Positions 52,522-60,611 of a stretch of 64,000 nucleotides of DNA are shown one piece after another. How positions within the stretch are numbered: position 1 is the stretch's first letter; each line of letters begins with the position of its first letter. The notes beneath the pieces are model-generated. The model worked only from the letters and a program-made list of their open reading frames with translations. It made no database searches and had not been told where the DNA came from. The stretch is from NCBI RefSeq assembly GCF_026013525.1, contig NZ_JAPDRA010000013.1, positions 1-64,000 of the forward strand. The letters run 5' to 3'. The DNA is from Sphingomonas canadensis. GTDB lineage: Bacteria > Pseudomonadota > Alphaproteobacteria > Sphingomonadales > Sphingomonadaceae. The position numbers were made by a program, and so were the translations under genes.

Positions 52522-54626
52522 GCCGGGCACTCCTGGCCAGCTCGACTGCCTTGCTCCTCAGCTTGAACCCAGCGGCGCACGCAACGCCCGGGACCTGCAG
52601 GGAGCGCCTGTTGCCGCCTCGACATGAGGCGGCAACAGGTACCAGGCCGATCAAGCCGCGCGACCTGATCGAGTTGCGAGATTTCGGGCGCAGTGATGCC
52701 AGCCTGACGGGGAAACCGATCTACACCCTCTCGCCCGACGGGATGAGCGCTGCCATCGCGCTCCGTCGCGCGGACGTGCAGTCGGACAGCTATTGCCTGG
52801 GTGTTGCGATTATCAGGCTCGACGGTTCGAGAAGAGCGCGCCTCATCGACGTCGGCGGCGAATTCATGCAATCCTACGCGGATGGCCGAGGTATCCCGGC
52901 GACACCGACCGGATCCGCCTATGGCACCGCGCCGATATGGTCGCCCGACGGCAAGGCGGTATTCTACTTGCGTCGCGACCACGGGGTCACGCAGGTCTGG
53001 CGGGCCGCAGTCGATGAAACCCAAGGTCGGCCTCTCACCCATTTTTCAACCGACGCGCTCAGCATCGAGTGGAGTTCGGTCGGCCGCACCCTTCTCGTTG
53101 CGACCAGGCCTGCGCTCGCGGCTGGAGCGGCCGCTATCGAGAATGAAGGCCGCCGCGGCTATCATTACGATGCGCGCTGGTCGCCGCATTGGGAAGCGAA
53201 GCCCCGTCCGCCGCTTCCGTTGCCTCAGCAAATCAGCGCGATCGACCCGCGGACCGGCGAGGAGCGGATACTCCTCGAAGCGGAGGCGCGGAAACTCAAG
53301 TCCGTGTCCATGCCTTCGCGGCCAACGGACGCGGAGCTATTCACCATTTCCGCGGCTGGAAACCGGGCTTGGACGACCAGAGTGGGCCTCAACCCCTTCA
53401 ACGCACCGCGTCGGTTTCACGTCGAATTTGACGGTAGAGAACTCAACTGTCCCGATGCGATCTGCGGCGCCGGCGTATCAGCTGCCTGGTGGCGTAACGA
53501 TCATACTCTGGAATTTCTTCGCGGTGGGCGCGCGGACGATGGAGGACGCTTAGCCCTCTATCGCTGGGACATCCGAAGGGGTGGTTCGCCTCAGCTGCAA
53601 TTTCAAACCGATGCGGCATTAATGGACTGCACGCCGTGGCACGCCAGCATGCTTTGTGCCGTCGAAACGGCAAGAATGCCGCGCCGGTTGGTGAAGGTCG
53701 ACCCTTCCACCGGCCGCTTTACGACACTCTTTGACGCCAACCCACAATTCGCAAGCCTTCGGCTCGGCGCAGTCGAGCGGTTGCGATTCAGAAATGCGAT
53801 CGGTCAGCAGACCTATGGCGACTTAGTTTTGCCCCCCAACCATCGGGCCGGGCAGCGGCATCCGCTGGTCGTGGTGCAATACATAAGCAGGGGCTTCCTG
53901 CGTGGTGGCACCGGTGATGAATACCCCATCTTCCTACTCGCCCAGCAGGGCATCGCCGTACTCAGCTTCCAGCGGACTGGCTATCTCCCGGAAACCTATG
54001 CAACGGCCGACCCGAGCGCCGCCCAGCGAGTAAACATTGAAGGGTTCAAGGAGCGCCGAGCCATTTTTTCCGCGCTCCTGGCGGGGGTCGACGCAGCGAT
54101 CGGCAAAGGCGTTGTCGATCCCGATCAGCTTGGCATTTCCGGGATGAGCGACGGCGCCTCCACGACACAATTTGCGCTCATCAATTCGAACCGCTTCAGG
54201 GCCGCAGCAATCAGCTCCTGCTGTGACGAGCCGAGTTGGCTGTTCGTTACCGGACCGGCGTATCGGGATCAGGCTTTGTCCTGGGGATATCCGAAGCAGG
54301 CATCGGACGGCGAGGCATTCTGGAAGGCCATGTCACTGACTGCCAATGCACCGACGATGCGCACGCCATTGCTGATCCAGGTTCCAGACAGTGAATTCCG
54401 CGGCGCCCTCGAACCCTTCTCGGCGCTCCAGCAATATCGTGCGCCCGTCGACATGTATGTTTTTCCTAACGAGATGCACGTGAAGGCGCACCCAGCGCAT
54501 CGGCTGGCGATCTATCAGCGTGCCGTTGCGTGGTTCAGGTTCTGGTTGCTTGCCTCGACATCCGACGAGCCCGAGCTGGCGAACGAGATCATCCGGTGGA
54601 AGGCGCTCCGAAACCCTCCTCAGTGA
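52515..54626 (+). CDS. Lasso peptide isopeptidase (AtxE-type)
   Basis: A 703-residue prolyl-oligopeptidase-fold protein. Signal peptide MVSRALLASSTALLLSLNPA, then a beta-propeller (IYTLSPDGMSAAIAL, APIWSPDGKAVFYLRRD), then an alpha/beta hydrolase domain with Ser545 (GISGMSDGAS), an Asp in QVPDSEFRGALEP, and a late His (FPNEMHVKAHPAHR). AtxE enzymes cut the macrolactam isopeptide bond of lasso peptides. The gene converges with the lasso B and C genes, ending 13 bases from the cyclase stop, and overlaps the upstream receptor frame by 7 bases. Confidence 0.88.
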   Translation: MVSRALLASSTALLLSLNPAAHATPGTCRERLLPPRHEAATGTRPIKPRDLIELRDFGRSDASLTGKPIYTLSPDGMSAAIALRRADVQSDSYCLGVAIIRLDGSRRARLIDVGGEFMQSYADGRGIPATPTGSAYGTAPIWSPDGKAVFYLRRDHGVTQVWRAAVDETQGRPLTHFSTDALSIEWSSVGRTLLVATRPALAAGAAAIENEGRRGYHYDARWSPHWEAKPRPPLPLPQQISAIDPRTGEERILLEAEARKLKSVSMPSRPTDAELFTISAAGNRAWTTRVGLNPFNAPRRFHVEFDGRELNCPDAICGAGVSAAWWRNDHTLEFLRGGRADDGGRLALYRWDIRRGGSPQLQFQTDAALMDCTPWHASMLCAVETARMPRRLVKVDPSTGRFTTLFDANPQFASLRLGAVERLRFRNAIGQQTYGDLVLPPNHRAGQRHPLVVVQYISRGFLRGGTGDEYPIFLLAQQGIAVLSFQRTGYLPETYATADPSAAQRVNIEGFKERRAIFSALLAGVDAAIGKGVVDPDQLGISGMSDGASTTQFALINSNRFRAAAISSCCDEPSWLFVTGPAYRDQALSWGYPKQASDGEAFWKAMSLTANAPTMRTPLLIQVPDSEFRGALEPFSALQQYRAPVDMYVFPNEMHVKAHPAHRLAIYQRAVAWFRFWLLASTSDEPELANEIIRWKALRNPPQ

Positions 54627-54638
54627 ATTCGAGCTGGC

Positions 54639-56381
54639 TCATTCTCCCCAAGCACAGACCCATGCTTCGACGTCCGCCAGGACGAGCAAATCGACAATCG
54701 CCCGCCCGTCCGGCAACGGACGCTCAAACGCGGCGCTAATCTTTGCAGGGTCGGCGACCCCTTGCCGAACGAGAACACCGTCGAGCAGCATGGACCGGAG
54801 ACGCGATGCATTCCTTCGGATCACATTCGCGGCCAACGTATCGAATGCTCCCTTGGAGCGGCGTCCGAGGATGGAGTTCGGCAGGAGCCCACGAAAAGCC
54901 TCCCGCGCAACCGAGCGATTCTGACCATGGTTGAACCAGAGCCATGTTGGGATACGAAGGCACGTCTCGACCACAGGTTGCGAGAGCAGGGGTGAGCACA
55001 TTGGCGCAACGTGCTGCCTGCCATAGCCCTCGAGATGGTTCGAGATGCTGATTAGGCCCCAGATTTGCCGACGTTTGCCCGGAAGCACCTGGACGCTTGG
55101 CTCCAGCCACGGATTTCCCTGAGGCCAGGGAAGGTCATGCACGGCCGAGTCTGCCATGAAGCGATTTCTCCGCGGCGTCGGCAGCTTCTGCTCCCGATCG
55201 AGCGTCCGCTTCGCCACTGAGCGCAGGGCCTGCCAGAAGGTGACATCAGCCACCTCCGCTACGTCCATTGTGCTGCGGAGTGCCGCGGCGGAGAGACCGC
55301 GGCGCCGTAGCAAATCGACGACTGGAAGCGTCGATTGCAAATGACAGAATATGTTGTCCCCCCCGCCGCCACCGAGAAACATGTCTCCGCCAACCGACCG
55401 CGCTAGCTGCTGGAGCGGCCGGTCGAGCGCCTGCGTGAAACTGCGCGCGCACGGGCGGGGTAACTCTGATGAATCCGAGCGCGAGATGTCGACGATGGCG
55501 GGGTCCAACACCAGCTCGATCAGTTCCAGTTCAAATTGCTTGGCGACCGCTCGCGCAAAGTCGCGTTCGTCAGAATCCCCGGCAATGGGGACGAATGTTG
55601 CGCATAGGGGAGCGGATCCCGCCAAGGCGAGACTCGCAGTCACGATCGATGAATCAAGACCTCCTGAGAGTTCTACGATCGGGACCGCCGCCGTCCTGCT
55701 CCAGGCTCTGCCGACCTGAAGAACGGCCTCGCGCACCGCACCAACGGCATCGGCGAAGTCGTCGATTTCGACCTGCTCCGCCGCGAAGCGCCAAGGAGTC
55801 CAGGTGGCCTGTGCCCTGGTCGCTCCGCGACCGACCTTCGCGGCCATGCCTGGCAGCAACTCGCTGATTCCGCGCAATGCAGTTTGCGCGGGCCTCAGAT
55901 CGCGGAACGTCAAGGCCTGCGCAACGACGGTCCAGTCCCGTTCGGCCTCCAAGAGCCCAAGCTCGAAAAACAGCTTGGGCGCAGACGTCGCAAGTTCGAC
56001 GCCATCGACGGTCGCTATATAGCAGGGCACCATACCGGAAGGATCCCGGAGAATTTCCACCCCATCGCCAAAGCTGCGCAAGGCAAGATAACCGCCCCAG
56101 AAGTTCCTCAGAAACCGTTCGGCCGGAGCGTGCAGTTCACCATCGCCAGCTTTGATAGAAAAGGTCGAGCTTCTGCGGTCGAAGAGCGGACCCCATACGA
56201 TCCCGCCCCCCTCGATCAACACGTGACTGCTGGAGGCCGAACCAAGGAAGATGAACCCGGGAAGATCGACCAGCTTACAGAGATCGGGCGCCGCTTCCGC
56301 TATTGCGATGACGCGTTGCAATCTCGGCGAGAGAGGCTGACCCCTGGGCCATGCGAAGGCGAAGAACGGGCCGACGATCAT
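54639..56381 (-). CDS. Lasso peptide cyclase (asparagine synthetase-like C protein)
   Basis: A 580-residue asparagine-synthetase-B homologue. The ATP-pyrophosphatase motif IVELSGGLDSSIVTASLALAG is complete near residue 245; the C-terminal synthetase region carries GGDMFLGGGGGDNIF and later RSKGAFDTLAANVIRR. It would adenylate the ring Asp of the precursor and close the macrolactam with the N-terminal amine. The N-terminal glutaminase Cys is absent, as expected. Its ATG overlaps the stop of the B gene by four bases. Confidence 0.9.
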   Translation of the reverse strand: MIVGPFFAFAWPRGQPLSPRLQRVIAIAEAAPDLCKLVDLPGFIFLGSASSSHVLIEGGGIVWGPLFDRRSSTFSIKAGDGELHAPAERFLRNFWGGYLALRSFGDGVEILRDPSGMVPCYIATVDGVELATSAPKLFFELGLLEAERDWTVVAQALTFRDLRPAQTALRGISELLPGMAAKVGRGATRAQATWTPWRFAAEQVEIDDFADAVGAVREAVLQVGRAWSRTAAVPIVELSGGLDSSIVTASLALAGSAPLCATFVPIAGDSDERDFARAVAKQFELELIELVLDPAIVDISRSDSSELPRPCARSFTQALDRPLQQLARSVGGDMFLGGGGGDNIFCHLQSTLPVVDLLRRRGLSAAALRSTMDVAEVADVTFWQALRSVAKRTLDREQKLPTPRRNRFMADSAVHDLPWPQGNPWLEPSVQVLPGKRRQIWGLISISNHLEGYGRQHVAPMCSPLLSQPVVETCLRIPTWLWFNHGQNRSVAREAFRGLLPNSILGRRSKGAFDTLAANVIRRNASRLRSMLLDGVLVRQGVADPAKISAAFERPLPDGRAIVDLLVLADVEAWVCAWGE

Positions 56382-57028
56382 ATGACAAGGATCGGCGAGT
56401 AACGCCGCACATGATCATGGCTGTCGTTGAGAATCGCGCTGTCGGATTGCACCCAGCAATGCGCGAGAAAGGGTTCCGACGTGATACCGAAGACGATCTG
56501 ACGCGGGCCACCGCGAGGCCCGAGCCAGGAATCGAGCGCCAGCGCATCCAGCAGGCAGTTCTTCTTGATTGGGAGTAGCCGACGTTTGCGGTGATAGGCT
56601 GACAACAGATCGGCGGAGAGCGGATCCGACACATCGGCGTAGGTGCGCCGTAAAGCCCGATGGTGCGCAATGATCGTGTGAAGTGGGCGCGTTCGCAGCG
56701 CAATCCAGCTTCTCGCGACAGCTCGTGTCAGACCATGTACGGGGGGTAGGACAGAGGCGCGACTCATTGGGTCCGCTAGCGCTCTGGGAATTACAACAAC
56801 GACCGGCCTCGCCACGATTTCTCGGCTTTCGTTCTCGAAGACCGCGCTGTGCCGGACGAGCAACGAGATCAACGCAGCCGGTGGCGCGGTTTCACTCCCG
56901 TCCAGCCAATTCAACGTGAGCTGCGCGATCGCTGCCGGTACGCGAAAATATCGATCTTGCCTTATATCAAGCAGGATCAGCGCCTCGCCTTGCAAGCAAG
57001 CGGTCAGATGAGGAAGGAGAGTCCACAT
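56378..57028 (-). CDS. Lasso peptide B protein (RRE plus leader protease)
   Basis: A 216-residue fusion of the B1 and B2 functions. Residues about 1-80 are a PqqD-like RiPP recognition element (CLQGEALILLDIRQDRYFRV) that binds the leader. Residues about 100-216 are the transglutaminase-fold leader protease with C158 (IKKNCLLDALAL), H190 (FLAHCWVQ) and D202 (AILNDSHDHV). It removes the leader so the cyclase can act. It overlaps the cyclase gene and lies 50 bases after the precursor gene, with a hairpin between. No purine-rich ribosome site is visible before its ATG. Confidence 0.9.
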   Translation of the reverse strand: MWTLLPHLTACLQGEALILLDIRQDRYFRVPAAIAQLTLNWLDGSETAPPAALISLLVRHSAVFENESREIVARPVVVVIPRALADPMSRASVLPPVHGLTRAVARSWIALRTRPLHTIIAHHRALRRTYADVSDPLSADLLSAYHRKRRLLPIKKNCLLDALALDSWLGPRGGPRQIVFGITSEPFLAHCWVQSDSAILNDSHDHVRRYSPILVI

Positions 57029-57043
57029 TGGAGGAGCACGGAT

Positions 57044-57071
57044 CGTCGGCGCGGCGCGAGCCGCGCCGACG
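57044..57071 (-). terminator. Hairpin between lasso precursor and B gene
   Basis: Perfect 12-base stem CGTCGGCGCGGC (57044-57055) and GCCGCGCCGACG (57060-57071) with loop GCGA, 7 bases after the precursor stop. Without a T-run it probably stabilises the precursor mRNA and reduces read-through into B and C. Confidence 0.7.
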
Positions 57072-57078
57072 CAGACCG

Positions 57079-57210
57079 TCAGCTGTCGGAAAGGCCAGCC
57101 GGGATCTGGTAGCCGAGGCCATCGAAGTTGCCCTCGTCCTTGACCTGAGTCTCGACGCTCGCCGCGCCCAGGTCGATCAGGTCGACCGCTTTTTCATTGA
57201 TGCGTTCCAT
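57079..57210 (-). CDS. Lasso peptide precursor (43 residues)
   Basis: Encodes leader MERINEKAVDLIDLGAASVE followed by T21 and Q22, then a 21-residue core. The leader end GAASVETQ matches astexin-type precursors, with the essential Thr at position -2. The predicted ring is VKDEGNFD, closed between the Val1 amine and Asp8, with tail GLGYQIPAGLSDS. AAGGAG lies 7 bases before ATG 57210. The gene is below the usual ORF length limit. Val at position 1 is unusual because Gly, Ser, Ala or Cys is typical. B and C genes follow on the same strand. Confidence 0.85.
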   Translation of the reverse strand: MERINEKAVDLIDLGAASVETQVKDEGNFDGLGYQIPAGLSDS

Positions 57211-57269
57211 GACGACACTCCTTGCTTGTCGCGACGATTCGCGACCCAGAAAATGTCGGCGCTCCTGCA

Positions 57270-57299
57270 GATTATAAGAACTTTATAATCGGATTATAA
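57270..57299. promoter_or_regulatory. Triple GATTATAA half-site operator before the lasso precursor
   Basis: Half-sites GATTATAA (57270-57277), TTATAATC (57283-57290) and GATTATAA (57292-57299) form two overlapping palindromes in an AT-rich patch that stands out in GC-rich DNA. It lies 60-90 bases before the precursor ATG and touches the stop of gntR. TATAAT boxes within it could be promoter -10 elements. Confidence 0.6.
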
Positions 57300-57881
57300 T
57301 TTCGTCCGAAGGCGGATCAATTCCTCGACCGATTTCATCCTCACAAGATGATACCTTCTGATCGCAGCCAGTTGCTTGGCTGGGTCAAGAATTTCCTCGA
57401 GATGCCCGATCATCGGAAAAGAGACTTTCTCTTCAGCAATGCGAAAGGGATGGAGGCGCTCTGAAATATTTTCGACCGCGGGCCTGAGCTCGCGATTGGG
57501 CGCCGATTCGGCGAGTAGCCGAAACACCGCAGCAGTAGCGTCTGCCAAGGGCTTGGTTGCCAGCGCCTCCGCGATAGCCTCTTCGTCAGGTATGCGCCGT
57601 GCGGTGCGCGCCGCCATGATCGCAACAGCGGAGTGCCATTCGTATAGATCACGAAGGTCGCCCTCCGCCAAGCGAGGCACATGAAAGCCTTCGCCGCTGC
57701 TCGCTTCTACGATTCGCTCGCCAACCAATCGATTGAGCGCGTCCCTGACCGGCGTCATGCTTACGCCGATTTCCTCGGCGATGCGGTTGGCTTCGAGACG
57801 ATGACCGGGCGGATACGCGCCCTCGCGCAGAAGAGCCTTCAATGCCGCGTAGCTGCGCTCCATCGCCTGGAAGGGGCTCAC
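57294..57881 (-). CDS. GntR-family transcriptional regulator
   Basis: A 195-residue regulator: winged helix-turn-helix (ALKALLREGAYPPGHRLEANRIAEEIGVSMTPVRDALNRLVGERIVE) and a helical FadR/FCD-like effector domain (LYEWHSAVAIMAARTARR, HPFRIAEEKVSFPMIGHLEEIL). GTG 57881 is preferred because GGGGGCG lies just upstream; ATG 57863 is the alternative. It sits directly before the lasso precursor promoter and may bind the GATTATAA sites there. It starts next to the stop of the PhyH gene, so both are probably one transcript with luxI. Confidence 0.85.
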   Translation of the reverse strand: MSPFQAMERSYAALKALLREGAYPPGHRLEANRIAEEIGVSMTPVRDALNRLVGERIVEASSGEGFHVPRLAEGDLRDLYEWHSAVAIMAARTARRIPDEEAIAEALATKPLADATAAVFRLLAESAPNRELRPAVENISERLHPFRIAEEKVSFPMIGHLEEILDPAKQLAAIRRYHLVRMKSVEELIRLRTKL

Positions 57882-57882
57882 C

Positions 57883-58764
57883 TCACGCCCCCTGCCGTCG
57901 CCGATGCTCTGCGACGGCGTCTCTCTGATCCGGTCGCAGCGCGTCGATCGCGCCGATATGAGCGGGGATATCATCCTGAAGCAGGATCGACGGACAGACA
58001 CCCTCAAAATTGCCGAGGTTCGGGCGATGCTGACGATATCCAACCAATGCGGCGAGTTCGGGATTAAAGGTTCGCGCAAATTCGGGCGGATAGGCGAGCC
58101 ATTGGTTCTCGTAGGGCTTGAGCCAGCCCAGGCAATAGCTCACCACCACGGCCTCTCGCACGATGTTGCTACGGTTTGCGCCAGCACCGTGCAATGTCGA
58201 TCCCAGGAAGAGAATGGCGTCGCCAGGATCGCAAACCGCGGAGAAAGCAAGGGGCGGCGCGCCGTCCGCCAGCGCTTCGCGGCCGTGGCTCCCAGAGTGA
58301 ATCAGCGTAGCCCCGTTCTCTTCGGTAAAGGAGGTCAGCGGCCACATCACGTTTACGAGGTATTCGACCTCGCCCTTCACGCCTTCCCACATGTCCTGGT
58401 CCCGATGCGGGAACTGCAGCGGCGCACCGGGATGGATGGCGATCGCCTGAGCAAGGTTGAGCTGGATCGTGTCGCACCAAGGTAGGAGGACATGCTCGGC
58501 GATGGCGACGATATCTGGGTATTGGATCAGCGTCGCGGCATGTTTGGAACGCCGCAGCAGGCTGCCGAAGCGTTTGGTACGCGCGCCATAGAAGTCGCCA
58601 GTACAGTAGGGTGTGGCTTCGAAGATCGGTCGCAGGTCCGTTGCGAGCCGCTCGATCTTCTCCGGCGCCAGGGCACCACGAATGATGGACCATCCTGTAT
58701 CCATCAGCTGGCCGGCCGCGTCGTCATGCGAGAAGCGCGGCCTCGGTGCTGCAAAGATGCTCAT
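57883..58764 (-). CDS. Phytanoyl-CoA dioxygenase (PhyH)-family protein
   Basis: A 293-residue Fe(II)/2-oxoglutarate oxygenase. The iron facial triad is visible as HRD in LQFPHRDQDMWEG and the distal His in STLHGAGANRSN, followed by the 2-oxoglutarate Arg region (IVREAVVVSYCLGW). The substrate is unknown; related enzymes hydroxylate small molecules or peptides. AGGAGAG lies before ATG 58764. It lies between luxI and gntR on the same strand, 10 bases after luxI. Modification of the acyl-homoserine lactone or of the lasso peptide is a possible role, as inference only. Confidence 0.85.
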   Translation of the reverse strand: MSIFAAPRPRFSHDDAAGQLMDTGWSIIRGALAPEKIERLATDLRPIFEATPYCTGDFYGARTKRFGSLLRRSKHAATLIQYPDIVAIAEHVLLPWCDTIQLNLAQAIAIHPGAPLQFPHRDQDMWEGVKGEVEYLVNVMWPLTSFTEENGATLIHSGSHGREALADGAPPLAFSAVCDPGDAILFLGSTLHGAGANRSNIVREAVVVSYCLGWLKPYENQWLAYPPEFARTFNPELAALVGYRQHRPNLGNFEGVCPSILLQDDIPAHIGAIDALRPDQRDAVAEHRRRQGA

Positions 58765-58774
58765 TTTGGCTCTC

Positions 58775-59392
58775 CTATGCGGCTGCCGTTTCCGCCTGCA
58801 TCGAGTGGGTCTGTATCCACATGCCGGTAGCCTGGAGGCGAGACGGCGTGGCTCCGTCGATGTTAATCCGGAGCGCACCTAGGGAGCCGTAGCTGTCGGT
58901 CATGATCTGCCCGAGCGGGCTTGCGTCCCAGCCGAATTGCAGGATCTGGGCAAGCCACGCGGAGTCAGCCACGCCCGTGTAAGTCCGGACTCCCGTGGCT
59001 AGAGCATGGACCACTAGCGCGCTCACCAAACGATTCCGGGCATCACGGCGTTGAGCCGCCGTGATATTGCGATCGAGACAAAACCGGGTGATCTCGAACG
59101 TGTCCGGCCCGCGCGGGACCGGCGCTGCGCACAATGCCGGAAAGAGGGAGTCCAGGATGTGGGGGCGGGTCGTCGGCAGGAGGCGTGCCGATGCGAGGTG
59201 GTGTTCGCCACCGTCCGTTACAATAAGATAGCGGGCGTCCGCGTTGTCGAACTGGTCGATCTCATACTGCCCTTCGAGTACCGGCACCTGCCACCCGAGT
59301 AGGTCCACAAAGACCTGCTTTCGAGCAGCGAACATGCCGCGCATGGCCCTTTCGCATCCGCCTGCAGCGGTCGTGTCGATGAGCGCGATCAC
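58775..59392 (-). CDS. Acyl-homoserine-lactone synthase (LuxI family)
   Basis: A 205-residue autoinducer synthase with the invariant pattern: AARKQVFVDLLGW near residue 23, EIDQFDNADARYLIV near 44, ASARLLPTTRPHIL near 67, and FEITRFCLD near 98. It would make an acyl-homoserine lactone from SAM and an acyl carrier. TAAGGAGG precedes ATG 59392. It follows luxR by 81 bases on the same strand and is followed by phyH and gntR. Confidence 0.92.
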   Translation of the reverse strand: MIALIDTTAAGGCERAMRGMFAARKQVFVDLLGWQVPVLEGQYEIDQFDNADARYLIVTDGGEHHLASARLLPTTRPHILDSLFPALCAAPVPRGPDTFEITRFCLDRNITAAQRRDARNRLVSALVVHALATGVRTYTGVADSAWLAQILQFGWDASPLGQIMTDSYGSLGALRINIDGATPSRLQATGMWIQTHSMQAETAAA

Positions 59393-59473
59393 TTCGGACC
59401 TCCTTATCGGTGAGGCCCTAACATCGGCAGTCCGCGCTAAGCGGGATATTCCCAGAAATGGGGGCAGGCGAGC

Positions 59474-60220
59474 CTATCTCATGAAGATATCAGCGAAGGA
59501 GATGCTCCCGTCGAACAACGCCATGACGGCCAAGTGCGCACGCTTTTGAACGCCGTAGCGCTCCCGCGCATGCTTGAGATGCTGGATAACTGTTTCGTGG
59601 CTCACCCCAAGGATCTGCGAGATCTCCCAGTCCGTTTTGCCGCGTGCTGCCCACAGCACGCAGTCGCGCTGGCGGTCGGTCATCGGTTGTCCTGTTCGAG
59701 GCGCGTGCCGAGTATTGGCGAGGCGGCGCGCGGTTTCAAACGCGAGACCGCCAACGAGTTGGGCGACCAAGACATGGTCTTCGGGAAAGTCGTCGCTGGG
59801 ACGAACCGCAAAGGAACACGAGCCGCTAAACTCCCCCGGGACGTGTGCAGGCACGGTGAAACCATTCCCGATCCCGATCCGCCTCGCTTGTTCGAGGATG
59901 TGGCGATCGCCCGATGTGAGTTGGATCAGCTTGGGAACCTGAGTCCAGGTGAAGCCGTGACTGGTGACGTGACTTGCGCGATGGATCGGATCCAGTCGGC
60001 CTAGCGACCGCGCGTCGAACCAATCTTGCCACTCTATCGGGTAGTTGTGGAGGCGTACCCCGCCTGATGACAACGTGGCGAAGTCAACGTGGTGCGTAAG
60101 CGCGAAATATCTGAACCCCATCGCTTGGGCACATTCTTCGAGCAAATCAAACAAATCGCGCAGTTCGCGTGCTTCGCGCACATTGCGTTCAAACACGGAG
60201 GCAACTGTAAACCTTGCCAT
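59474..60220 (-). CDS. LuxR-type quorum-sensing receptor
   Basis: A 248-residue regulator with an autoinducer-binding domain (GFRYFALTHHVDF, NYPIEWQDWFDARSLGRLDPIH, HGFTWTQVP) and a LuxR helix-turn-helix (MTDRQRDCVLWAARGKTDWEISQILGVSHETVIQHLKHARERYGV). It should bind the product of the adjacent LuxI. ATG 60220 fits the family N-terminus; the frame is open to 60352. It is the last gene of the island before the right att region. Confidence 0.92.
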   Translation of the reverse strand: MARFTVASVFERNVREARELRDLFDLLEECAQAMGFRYFALTHHVDFATLSSGGVRLHNYPIEWQDWFDARSLGRLDPIHRASHVTSHGFTWTQVPKLIQLTSGDRHILEQARRIGIGNGFTVPAHVPGEFSGSCSFAVRPSDDFPEDHVLVAQLVGGLAFETARRLANTRHAPRTGQPMTDRQRDCVLWAARGKTDWEISQILGVSHETVIQHLKHARERYGVQKRAHLAVMALFDGSISFADIFMR

Positions 60221-60519
60221 ATCGATCAACGCCGACAGCAAGGGTGTACTCACGCACCGCGAGCGAATTGCTACCTGAAACCGACTACACAACTTCTCAT
60301 GGAGGCAACCGGCGTCCGTCGTTAGCTTTCCGAAAAAATGCTGTCCTGTCAAACCATAACCGGCAACACCGGCAAAGCCGCTCCCTCCCCCATCCCCCGG
60401 TCAGTTCACATGGATCGCGCATCGCATCAACCCGACGCGGCCAAGGTGGAAGCATCCTTTTTATGGCGGGTGGCAGGATTGCCAAATCCTTGCCAACCTA
60501 CGCAGCACTACGATCCACG

Positions 60520-60539
60520 GTGATTACCCGGTGCTTACT
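60520..60539 (+). repeat. Arm-type repeat, right end
   Basis: GTGATTACCCGGTGCTTACT, matching 5308-5327 at 18 of 20 positions in the same orientation; about 85 bases inside the right core. Confidence 0.5.
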
Positions 60540-60580
60540 CCCTAGAGTGGAAGGTCGAAATTTCTTATGAAAAACGACGT

Positions 60581-60591
60581 TATTTCCGCTA
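60581..60591 (+). repeat. Extra att-like repeat
   Basis: TATTTCCGCTA recurs exactly at 60621-60631, 40 bases further right, inside the trmB-like end. It may be an additional integrase core or arm site, or the trace of an earlier insertion. Confidence 0.45.
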
Positions 60592-60611
60592 GATACCAGA
60601 AAATAAATCTC

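Larger units (their letters stand above)
60221..60611. other. Right-end non-coding region of the island
   Basis: No gene seen. It holds the luxR promoter, the right arm-type repeat at 60520-60539 and an att-like repeat at 60581-60591. It is lower in GC than its surroundings near 60540-60615. Confidence 0.55.

Noticed and set aside
59393..59473. lux box before luxI
   Set aside because: No convincing 18-20-base dyad of the lux-box type was found in the luxR-luxI gap.
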